DNA of 64,000 bases, from the NCBI RefSeq assembly GCF_014649955.1, contig NZ_BMUA01000007.1, positions 245,270 to 309,269 of the forward strand, read 5' to 3'. The position numbers and the translations under genes were made by a program. Source of the DNA: Streptomyces violascens (GTDB taxonomy: Bacteria > Actinomycetota > Actinomycetes > Streptomycetales > Streptomycetaceae). The notes beneath the pieces are model-generated. The model searched no databases. It saw nothing but the letters and a program-made list of their open reading frames with translations, and was not told the origin of the DNA. Shown here piece after piece: positions 24,401-31,220 of this stretch; positions within the stretch are counted from its first letter, which is position 1, and every line of letters starts with the position of its first letter.

Positions 24401-24939
24401 TCGATGTTGGAGTCGAAGTAGACACCCGGCGAGCGGACCAGCTGCGACACGACGACACGCTCGGTGCCGTTGATGACGAAGGTGCCCTTGTTGGTCATGA
24501 GCGGGAAGTCGCCCATGAAGACCGTCTGGGACTTGATCTCGCCGGTCTCGTTGTTGGTGAACTCGGCGGTGACGAAGAGCGGGGCCGCGAACGTGAAGTC
24601 GCGCTCCTTGCACTCGTCGATCGAGTTCTTCGGCGGCTCGAAGCGGTGGTCGCGGAAGGTCAGCGACATCGACCCGGAGAAGTCCTCGATCGGAGAGATC
24701 TCTTCGAAGATCTCCTCCAGACCGGACTTGGTGGGGACGTCCTGTCCACTCTCGAGAGCGGCCTCGACCCGAGACTTCCAAGCGGCATTGCCGAGCAGCC
24801 AGTCAAAGCTCTCGGTCTGCAGCGCAAGAAGGTTCGGAACCTCGAGGGGCTCCTTGATCTTTGCAAAGGAGATGCGCAGCGGGGCGGTGCTGGCGCCGTT
24901 GTTCGTATTGGCGGTCGAGGCGTTGCGCGAGGCGGCCAA
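21454..24939 (-). CDS. rpoB: RNA polymerase beta subunit
   Basis: The start is set at TTG 24937-24939, preceded by GGAAGG, giving [14 protein letters not shown] and 1161 residues, the length expected in streptomycetes. The frame is open a further ten codons upstream, but that start lacks support. The rifampicin region ([20 protein letters not shown] followed by RLSALGPGG) is wild type, so rifampicin sensitivity is predicted. It has its own promoter at 25120-25148 and is separated from rplL by 610 bases. Confidence 0.98.
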   Translation of the reverse strand: [1161 protein letters not shown]

Positions 24940-25119
24940 GAGGGGGTCCTTCCGAGGGCTCGGACTCACTACGCGCGTACCGGTCCCACGTGGGCACAGA
25001 GAGAGACGTTTCTGATTCGGCCGGAAAGGCCAGTTCAGGGCGGTTCAATCCGAGGTGCTCAAGCGAGGGCATGCCCCTGGTGACGGGCAGGGGACAGCTA
25101 ACAGGCAGCGCAAAGGGAC

Positions 25120-25148
25120 AGTGTAGCCACTCGGCACACTGATGTCCA
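25120..25148 (-). promoter_or_regulatory. HrdB/sigma-70-type promoter for rpoB
   Basis: On the minus strand a -35 box TGGACA (plus 25143-25148) and a -10 box TACACT (plus 25120-25125) are separated by exactly 17 bases. Transcription should start near 25113. The match and spacing are very good for the principal sigma factor, and the position upstream of rpoB makes functional sense. Confidence 0.75.
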
Positions 25149-25445
25149 GGGCGGATTTTTCGAGACCCGCATTGCTCTTCTCAAGTACCTCGGTACCTCG
25201 GTCAGCCGTGCGCCGCGCAGACGCAGATTAGTACTGCCCTCTTCGCCGTCGATCCATGCCTCGGATCCGGATCGTTGTGACGACGCGTCCTGAGAATTGC
25301 GCGCTGCGTGCGGTTCGTCAAGACCCCTCCGCTCCCCGGAGATCGCGCGGGAGCCGTGCGGGGCGTACGTCTGCGTCCCTGCCGAGCAGACGGCGAAGAT
25401 CACCATACTCCCAGACAGGCCCGGTGCAAGGCAGGGTCGCGGGTA

Positions 25446-25486
25446 CGCCGAAGGGCGACCACCCGGATGGGTGATCGCCCTTGGCG
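25446..25486 (-). terminator. Hairpin after rplL, partial terminator or attenuator
   Basis: CGCCGAAGGGCGACCACCC (25446-25464) pairs with 25469-25486, with one or two interruptions, around a four-base loop. It lies 64 bases after the rplL stop. There is no U-tract on the minus strand, so complete termination is doubtful. Attenuation or processing between rplJL and rpoBC is the likely role. Confidence 0.6.
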
Positions 25487-25549
25487 GTGTCCAGCGGCGC
25501 GCGAGCGCGCCTGCGAGACGGGTGCGGGTCGGCAAAGACCCGCGAGGTG

Positions 25550-25933
25550 TTACTTGACCGTGACGGAGGCGCCGGCGGCCTTGAGGGACTCGGCAGCCTT
25601 CTCCGCGGCCTCCTTGGCGACCTTCTCGAGGACCGGCTTCGGGGTGCCGTCGACGAGGTCCTTGGCCTCCTTCAGACCCAGGGAGGTCAGCTCGCGCACG
25701 ACCTTGATGACCTGGATCTTCTTCTCGCCGGCACCCTCGAGGATGACGTCGAACTCGTCCTGCTCCTCGACGGCCTCGGCGGCCGGGCCACCGGCGGCGG
25801 GGCCGGCAACGGCGACGGCCGCGGCGGCGGTGACGTCGAACTTCTCCTCGAAGGCCTTCACGAACTCGGAGAGCTCGATGAGGGTCATCTCCTCGAACTG
25901 GGCGAGCAGGTCTTCCTGGCTGAGCTTCGCCAT
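25550..25933 (-). CDS. rplL: 50S ribosomal protein L7/L12
   Basis: L7/L12 forms the flexible stalk that recruits and activates translation GTPases. The start is set at ATG 25933 (MAKLSQEDLLAQFEEMTLIE), six codons inside the open frame, behind AAGGA. The 127-residue product has the N-terminal dimerisation helices, an alanine/glycine-rich hinge (about 38-56) and the C-terminal EKKIQVIKVVRELTSLGLKE domain that binds the factors. It follows rplJ by 113 bases. Confidence 0.97.
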   Translation of the reverse strand: MAKLSQEDLLAQFEEMTLIELSEFVKAFEEKFDVTAAAAVAVAGPAAGGPAAEAVEEQDEFDVILEGAGEKKIQVIKVVRELTSLGLKEAKDLVDGTPKPVLEKVAKEAAEKAAESLKAAGASVTVK

Positions 25934-26046
25934 GATGGGCGATCCTTCCACTAATTCGGCGGGTGCCGGATGTACATGTAGGCGGGCGTACGTTCGGCCC
26001 GCTGCGACCGTCGCCCTAGCGGGCGGCGATCAATGCGCGAGCCGAG

Positions 26047-26577
26047 TTACTCGGCACCGCCCTGCTCGGCGAGCTTGACGCGAAGCGCTTCCGCGGTGCG
26101 GACGAACTTCGACGGCAGCGCCTGGAAGAGCGAGGCAGCCTGGGACTGCTTGCCCTTGAACGCGCCGGCCAGCTTGCTGAGCAGAACCTCGCGGGACTCG
26201 AGGTCCGCAAGCTTCTTGATCTCATCGGCGGACAGCGCCTTGCCATCAAGGACACCGCCCTTGATGATCAGGTTCGGGTTCTCCTTGGCGAAGTCACGAA
26301 GACCCTTCGCCGACTCCACCGGGTCACCGGTGATGAAGGCAACCGCCGTCGGACCATTGAACTGGTCGTCGAGCGAAGTGATCCCGGCCTCGTTGGCCGC
26401 AATCTTGGTCAGCGTGTTCTTCACCACGGCGTACTGGGCGTTCTCACCGAGCGAACGACGCAGCGTCTTGAGCTGCGCCACGGTGAGACCCCGGTACTCG
26501 GTCAGCACGGCGGCGTTCGAGCTGCGGAACTGGTCCGCGAGCTCGGCTACCGCGGCAGCCTTGTCGGGCCTTGCCAT
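26047..26577 (-). CDS. rplJ: 50S ribosomal protein L10
   Basis: L10 anchors the L7/L12 stalk to 23S rRNA, and the L10-L12 complex represses its own mRNA in many bacteria. The start is ATG 26577 (MARPDKAAAVAELADQFRSS), with GGAGG upstream; the frame is open 31 codons further but that part lacks family similarity. At 176 residues it has normal length, and the C-terminal helix that binds L12 is present. Confidence 0.97.
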   Translation of the reverse strand: MARPDKAAAVAELADQFRSSNAAVLTEYRGLTVAQLKTLRRSLGENAQYAVVKNTLTKIAANEAGITSLDDQFNGPTAVAFITGDPVESAKGLRDFAKENPNLIIKGGVLDGKALSADEIKKLADLESREVLLSKLAGAFKGKQSQAASLFQALPSKFVRTAEALRVKLAEQGGAE

Positions 26578-26865
26578 AGAGCGTCGGCCTCCTTCCGGGT
26601 GATGAGGACCGCTCAGAAGGGGCTGAACAATACGAAACGCCCCGGCGCAGGCGCACGGGGCGTAGCTCAACCAGCTGCACTCAGAAGAGAAACATCCGGG
26701 AACTTTCCACGGTCACCTGCGCGGGTCGTCCGCATTCAGCGGATCCTTCGGCCACCGCCCCTTCGAATGAAGGCACGGCAACGACCAGCGGTCTTTGGCT
26801 TCTGGGAGAGCGTACGTTACGGGGTCCGTGTCAAGCAAATCCGCCCATACGGACCCCGGACGGAC
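26578..26865 (-). promoter_or_regulatory. rplJ leader region with hairpins
   Basis: The 288 bases before rplJ contain a stable hairpin, ACGCCCCG (26637-26644) pairing with CGGGGCGT (26656-26663), about 60 bases from the start codon. It is flanked by two copies of CTTCTGAG on the minus strand. A TTGACA hexamer lies on the minus strand at 26828-26833. The position suits an L10-L12 autoregulatory leader of the kind known in other bacteria, but I cannot confirm the kink-turn. Confidence 0.45.
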
Positions 26866-27786
26866 TCAGGCGGCGTCGCCCTTGTCCAGGCCCTTCATCA
26901 TCTCGGTGAAGTCGTACGTGTCCCCCGCCGACGGCGCCTGGACCGTGTTCTTGGTGCCGTAGTCCGAGTAGTGCGCGCTCATCGAGATCTTGCCCTGGGG
27001 GGTGTCGATGCCGACGTTCATCTGCACCGGGTACCCGGCCTTGTTGATCCAGAGCTCGGTGTCGTAGCCCTTGATCCCCGACGTCTTCATGCCGTCGATG
27101 AACTTCTGGCGCTCCTGCGCGGACAGGCCGTCGAGGCCCTGGTTGCCGGCGACCATCTCCTCCAGCGTCAGGGTGCCCTTGTAGTGCTCCGCGGGGGCGC
27201 CGTCGATCTGCTCGCTGCCGAGGTGCTTCACGTTCGGCGAGTCCGTCAGGAGGGCGAGCTGCTGGGCGGGGTCCTGGTTCTGCGCGCCGCCCGTCAGCTG
27301 CTGGGCCATCGCGTCGCCGCCGGCGTCCTTGGCGAACGCGCCGAGGTCCATCTTCATCCAGCGCTTGCCGTCGTGGCTCCGGGCCGCCTCGGCACCCAGG
27401 TCCATGTACATGACGTTGTTCACCATGACCGTACGGACCTTGTCCGGTGCGCCCGGCTTGCCCTTGAGGGCCGCCGCGCTCGTGGTGAAGTCCATCGCCG
27501 CCGGGTTCCACGACTGGACACCCGTCATCTCCATGTCACCGGCGCCCGCGCCCGCGGCGGACGGCATCGACATCTTCATGGTGACCTTCGCCGACTTGGC
27601 CGCCGACGTCTTCCTGTACGCCGCCTGGAGCGCCATGCGCGCGTCGCCGGCGCTCGACTGCCCTGCCGCCCTCTTCGGCGCGTCCGCGGCCTTCTTGGAG
27701 TCCCCGCTCTGGCACGCGGCGGCTCCTGCCACCAGCACCGCGACCGCCGCCAGGGAGATTCCGGCGCGCTTGACGGACCTGCTCAT
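26866..27786 (-). CDS. Secreted lipoprotein of the LppX/LprG-like fold (putative)
   Basis: The 306-residue product has a lipoprotein signal: basic SRSVKRAG, a hydrophobic stretch and a lipobox ending in the cysteine of AGAAAC. The rest has the length and strand pattern of actinobacterial LppX/LprG-type lipoproteins (paired strands such as KVTMKMSMPS, DTELWINKAGYPVQMNV and KISMSAHYSDYG). The start is set at ATG 27786 behind a G-rich ribosome-binding sequence, seven codons inside the open frame. It sits between rplA and rplJ, a position where streptomycetes usually carry a lipoprotein gene. Function unknown. Confidence 0.75.
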   Translation of the reverse strand: MSRSVKRAGISLAAVAVLVAGAAACQSGDSKKAADAPKRAAGQSSAGDARMALQAAYRKTSAAKSAKVTMKMSMPSAAGAGAGDMEMTGVQSWNPAAMDFTTSAAALKGKPGAPDKVRTVMVNNVMYMDLGAEAARSHDGKRWMKMDLGAFAKDAGGDAMAQQLTGGAQNQDPAQQLALLTDSPNVKHLGSEQIDGAPAEHYKGTLTLEEMVAGNQGLDGLSAQERQKFIDGMKTSGIKGYDTELWINKAGYPVQMNVGIDTPQGKISMSAHYSDYGTKNTVQAPSAGDTYDFTEMMKGLDKGDAA

Positions 27787-27864
27787 CTTGTCCCCACCCT
27801 TGATCAAAACCGACGAAAGCTTTCACAACCGTAACTCGGCGCACTGACAGGACACACAGAAAAA

Positions 27865-27902
27865 ACCGGCCCCCGCACCTCTGACGAGATGCGGGGGCCG
27901 GT
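27865..27902 (-). terminator. Rho-independent terminator of the rplKA operon
   Basis: ACCGGCCCCCGCA (27865-27877) pairs perfectly with 27890-27902, a 13-base-pair GC-rich stem. On the minus strand it is followed by a run of six T. It lies 59 bases after the rplA stop. Confidence 0.92.
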
Positions 27903-27960
27903 CTCAGTACGCGGCGTACGTCTCCGTACGCGAACCCGCGACTGCCGGTGATCCGAGGGA

Positions 27961-28683
27961 TCAGACGGCGGCCGGGTCCTCCTCGACGAGGAGGTTGCGG
28001 GTGCGGTTCTGGTCCAGGGTGATACCGGGGCCCATCGTGGTGGTGATGGTGGCCTTCTTGATGTACCGGCCCTTGGCGGCGGACGGCTTCAGACGGAGGA
28101 TCTCCTCCAGAGCCGCACCGTAGTTCTCCACCAGCTTGGTGTCGTCGAAGGACACCTTGCCGATGATGAAGTGCAGGTTCGAGTGCTTGTCGACGCGAAA
28201 CTCGATCTTGCCGCCCTTGATCTCCTCGACCGCCTTGGCGACGTCGGGGGTGACCGTGCCGGTCTTCGGGTTCGGCATCAGACCACGGGGACCGAGCACG
28301 CGGCCGAGGCGGCCGACCTTGCCCATGAGGTCCGGGGTGGCGACGACGGCGTCGAAGTCCAGACGGCCCTTCGAAACCTCGTCGATGAGCTCGTCGGAGC
28401 CGACGATGTCGGCGCCCGCGGCAAGCGCGGCCTCGGCACGGTCGCCGGTCGCGAAGACCAGGACCCGGGCGGTCTTACCGGTGCCGTGCGGGAGGTTCAC
28501 GGTGCCACGGACCATCTGGTCGGCCTTGCGCGGGTCGACACCCAGGCGGAAGGCGACCTCGACGGTGCCGTCGAACTTGGTCGTGGAGGTCTCCTTGGCG
28601 AGACGGACCGCCTCGAGCGGCGCGTACAGCTTGTCCGCGTCGATCTTGGCGTCCGCAGCGCGGAGAGTCTTGCTGCGCTTCAC
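27961..28683 (-). CDS. rplA: 50S ribosomal protein L1
   Basis: L1 forms the mobile stalk at the E site and is the known repressor of the rplKA mRNA in other bacteria. The 240-residue product has the family signature region (GADIVGSDELIDEV, LGRVLGPRGLMPNPKTGTVT) and normal length. The start is ATG 28683, 89 bases after rplK. The two genes form an operon closed by the terminator at 27865-27902. Confidence 0.98.
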   Translation of the reverse strand: MKRSKTLRAADAKIDADKLYAPLEAVRLAKETSTTKFDGTVEVAFRLGVDPRKADQMVRGTVNLPHGTGKTARVLVFATGDRAEAALAAGADIVGSDELIDEVSKGRLDFDAVVATPDLMGKVGRLGRVLGPRGLMPNPKTGTVTPDVAKAVEEIKGGKIEFRVDKHSNLHFIIGKVSFDDTKLVENYGAALEEILRLKPSAAKGRYIKKATITTTMGPGITLDQNRTRNLLVEEDPAAV

Positions 28684-28772
28684 TTCAGCTCCTGTGTTGG
28701 TTCAGGCATGGAGTCGTGGTGCGGGCCAGCGCTTGGCCCTACCACTGGAGGTCAAACGGGGGTGAGCTGAGA

Positions 28773-29207
28773 TCAGCCCTCGACCGTGATGCCCATGGAA
28801 CGGGCGGTGCCGGCGATGATCTTCGACGCGGCGTCCAGGTCGTTGGCGTTCAGGTCGGCGAGCTTCGTCGTGGCGATCTCGCGGACCTGGGCCTCGGTGA
28901 TCTTGGCGACCTTGGTCTTGTGCGGCTCGCCGGAGCCCTTCTCGACACCAGCGGCCTTGAGGATCATCTTCGCGGCCGGCGGAGTCTTGGTGATGAAGGT
29001 GAAGGAGCGGTCTTCGTAGACCGTGATCTCCACCGGGATCACCCAGCCACGCTGCGACTCGGTCGCGGCGTTGTAGGCCTTGCAGAACTCCATGATGTTG
29101 ACGCCGTGCTGGCCGAGCGCGGGGCCGACCGGCGGGGCCGGGTTCGCCGCACCGGCGTTGATCTGGAGCTTGATAAGCCCCGTGACCTTCTTCTTCTTGG
29201 GAGGCAT
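28773..29207 (-). CDS. rplK: 50S ribosomal protein L11
   Basis: L11 lies in the GTPase-associated centre, binds thiopeptides with 23S rRNA and is needed for RelA activation. The 144-residue product starts [20 protein letters not shown], has the proline-rich [13 protein letters not shown] segment that contacts thiostrepton-class drugs, and ends with the rRNA-binding domain. It has its own leader downstream of the nusG terminator. Confidence 0.98.
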
Positions 29208-29243
29208 TGCTCTCTCCGGGTCCTAGTGAGAGTGAACCGCCTG

Positions 29244-29300
29244 CATCCGATCAACCGGATGGAGGCATACCGCACAACGATAACGGGTATAGCTGTGCGG
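29244..29300 (-). promoter_or_regulatory. rplKA leader with two inverted repeats
   Basis: Two stems lie between the nusG terminator and rplK: CATCCG (29244-29249) with CGGATG (29256-29261), and CCGCACA (29270-29276) with TGTGCGG (29294-29300). The first is within 60 bases of the rplK start, a suitable place for an L1-binding autoregulatory stem. The outer repeat may instead mark a promoter-proximal operator. Function inferred. Confidence 0.4.
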
Positions 29301-29307
29301 CTAAAAA

Positions 29308-29352
29308 CCGAGCAGGTCAGAGGGGCTGCGAGAGCCTCTCTGACCTGCTCGG
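29308..29352 (-). terminator. Strong Rho-independent terminator after nusG
   Basis: A perfect 15-base-pair stem (CCGAGCAGGTCAGAG at 29308-29322 with 29338-29352) is followed on the minus strand by TTTTT. It lies 39 bases after the nusG stop and separates secE-nusG from rplKA. Confidence 0.93.
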
Positions 29353-29390
29353 AAGTGCTGGTTCCAGAAAGCGCCGGGCGACCGGGGCCG

Positions 29391-30341
29391 CTAGTTCTTC
29401 TGGATCTGGTCGAAGCTGAGCTCGACCGGGGTCTCGCGGCCGAAGATCTCGACGAGGCCCTTGACCTTCTTCGAGTCGGCGTTGATCTCGTTGATGGTCG
29501 CCTGCAGCGTCGCGAACGGACCGTCGGTGACGGTGACCGAGTCGCCCACCTCGAAGTCCAGGACCTGGACCTCGACCTTGCGCTGCGGAGCCGGCTTGCC
29601 CTCGGCCTCGGCGGCCTCACGGGCGGCCTTCTCCTCGGCCTCCGGGGCGAGCATCTTCACGATCTCGTCGAGCGTCAGCGGGTACGGGTCGTAGGCGTTG
29701 CCCACGAAGCCGGTGACACCGGGGGTGTTGCGGACGACGCCCCAGGACTCGTTCGTCAGATCCATGCGGACGAGAACGTAACCGGGCAGCTTGTTCTGCC
29801 GGACGTTCTTGCGCTCGCCGTTCTTGATCTGGACGATCTCCTCTTCGGGGACCTCGGCCTGGTAGATGAACTCCTCGACGTTCAGCGAGACGGCACGCTG
29901 TTCGAGGTTGGCCTTCACACGCTTCTCGTAACCGGCGTACGTGTGGATGACGTACCACTCGCCGGGCAGGAAGCGGAGCTCCTGGCGCAGGGCCTCGACC
30001 GGGTCGACGGGGGCGGCGGGCTCCGCCGGCTCCTCGTCCTCGTCCTCGCCGGATTCGGCGGAGACCTCGGCGGGCTCCTCGTCCGACTCGGAGGCGTCGT
30101 CCTCGACGGAGGCGTCGGCCTCGTCGGAAGCGTCCTCTTCGGTCACGTCGGAAGCCTCGGCGGCTTCGGCCTCGGGCTCGGCGTCGTCGGACTCGACGTG
30201 CAGGGCAGCCTCTTCGGCCGCTTCGCCCGCAGCGGCGTCGGCAGCCTCGGCCTCGTCCTCGTCGGCCGCCTCGATGATCTCGAGCTCGTCCTCGACGGAC
30301 TCGACCGACTCGATGGCGTCGTTCAGGTTCGGGTCAGACAC
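29391..30341 (-). CDS. nusG: Transcription termination/antitermination factor NusG
   Basis: NusG binds RNA polymerase through its NGN domain and links it to Rho or S10 through its KOW domain. The start is set at GTG 30339-30341 (SDPNLNDAIESVESVEDELE), giving 316 residues. Residues about 1-125 are an acidic, alanine-rich extension, then the NGN domain begins at EWYVIHTYAGYEKRVKANLE; the KOW motif follows near 265 (VGDSVTVTDGPFATLQATIN). The extension is far longer than in E. coli NusG (181 residues) but usual for streptomycetes. It follows secE. Confidence 0.96.
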   Translation of the reverse strand: MSDPNLNDAIESVESVEDELEIIEAADEDEAEAADAAAGEAAEEAALHVESDDAEPEAEAAEASDVTEEDASDEADASVEDDASESDEEPAEVSAESGEDEDEEPAEPAAPVDPVEALRQELRFLPGEWYVIHTYAGYEKRVKANLEQRAVSLNVEEFIYQAEVPEEEIVQIKNGERKNVRQNKLPGYVLVRMDLTNESWGVVRNTPGVTGFVGNAYDPYPLTLDEIVKMLAPEAEEKAAREAAEAEGKPAPQRKVEVQVLDFEVGDSVTVTDGPFATLQATINEINADSKKVKGLVEIFGRETPVELSFDQIQKN

Positions 30342-30380
30342 GGTGGCTGCTTCTTCCTGGCTACAGATTGGGTGGAACAT

Positions 30381-30413
30381 GCGAAAGGGGCGCCGATGAG
30401 GGGCGCCCTTCGC
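30381..30413 (-). promoter_or_regulatory. Hairpin in the secE-nusG spacer
   Basis: GCGAAAGGGGCGCC (30381-30394) pairs with GGCGCCCTTCGC (to 30413) with small bulges. It fills the 75-base gap between the secE stop and the nusG start and has no U-tract. It could attenuate or process the transcript, or expose the nusG start. Confidence 0.5.
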
Positions 30414-30416
30414 GGA

Positions 30417-30713
30417 TCAGCCGAAGACGTACTTGACTACCTGCGAGAAGCCGGAGTCAATCAACGTCACGATGCCAATCATGATGACAACGAACACGAT
30501 CACCACGGAGGTGTACGTCGTCAGCTGGCTGCGTGTCGGCCAGACAACTTTACGGAGTTCGGCGACGACCTGCCGGTAGAAGAGCGCGAGACGGCCCAGA
30601 GGGCCCTTCTTGCCGCGCTTACCGCCCTTGCGGGCCTTCTTCTTCGAATCCTTGGACTCCGCTGCCTCGTCCTGGGCATCAGGCATGTCGATGGAGCCCA
30701 CGGCGTCCGTCAC
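30417..30713 (-). CDS. secE: Preprotein translocase subunit SecE
   Basis: SecE stabilises SecY in the Sec channel. The start is set at GTG 30711-30713 (TDAVGSIDMPDAQDE) with GGTGAG just upstream, giving 98 residues; the frame continues upstream towards the tRNA but lacks family similarity. A basic stretch (KKKARKGGKRGKKGP) precedes the amphipathic LFYRQVVAELRKVVWPTRSQ motif and a single C-terminal membrane helix, as in short Gram-positive SecE proteins. It is co-transcribed with nusG. Confidence 0.95.
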   Translation of the reverse strand: MTDAVGSIDMPDAQDEAAESKDSKKKARKGGKRGKKGPLGRLALFYRQVVAELRKVVWPTRSQLTTYTSVVIVFVVIMIGIVTLIDSGFSQVVKYVFG

Positions 30714-30819
30714 GCTTCTCACCTGATTCCGGGTCATGGCCGTGCCGCGCCCGGTGGAGCCGCACGGCGGTGCATTGAAGTACGTACATGCGCACACATC
30801 CTGGCGAAGGTGTGTGTAG

Positions 30820-30892
30820 CAGGGCCGGAGGGACTTGAACCCCCAACCGCTGGTTTTGGAGACCAGTGCTCTACCAATTGAGCTACGACCCT
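30820..30892 (-). tRNA. tRNA-Trp (anticodon CCA)
   Basis: On the minus strand the acceptor stem AGGGTCG pairs with CGGCCCT, and the anticodon stem CTGGT/ACCAG encloses the loop CTCCAAA with anticodon CCA. The discriminator base is G. The 3' CCA is not encoded. It lies upstream of secE in the same orientation. Confidence 0.96.
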
Positions 30893-31220
30893 TTGTGGTT
30901 CCCTCAACCTACCGCATGTGGTGGTGTGGTCGGTGAGGGCCAACAGGCAGTGAGTGTACGTGGTCAGGGGCCCGGCGTCGAACAGCTTGCTCCCGAACGC
31001 CTTCCGAATCCGTTCCGGGTCGCCTTCGGATCCCTTCCGGATCGCTTGCCGGATCGTCTCCGACCGCCTCCTCATCACCGCCATCTCCCCACCCACGGCC
31101 CCCTCGCACGGCCCCTTCGCACGGCCTCCTCAAGGAGGCCGCTCGGACGCCTGTCCACATGCTGACCGGTCCGTGAAACGCGGGTGCCCCCTTCGTAGGG
31201 GGTCTGGGAGCATGGCCCGC
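30893..31220. other. Spacer with degenerate TTCCGGATC-type tandem repeats
   Basis: The 328 bases between tRNA-Trp (minus) and the aminotransferase gene (plus) contain no gene. Between 31001 and 31058 variants of the word CTTCCGGATCG recur about every 11-15 bases. The tRNA promoter should be at the left end and the aminotransferase promoter at the right end. Confidence 0.45.

Larger units (their letters stand above)
24940..25549 (-). other. rplL-rpoB spacer: rpoB promoter and leader
   Basis: This 610-base gap has no convincing gene. On the minus strand it holds, in order, a stable hairpin after rplL (25446-25486), a sigma-70-type promoter (25120-25148) and an rpoB leader of about 175 bases. 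rpoBC can therefore be transcribed both by read-through from the ribosomal genes and from its own promoter. Confidence 0.7.
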
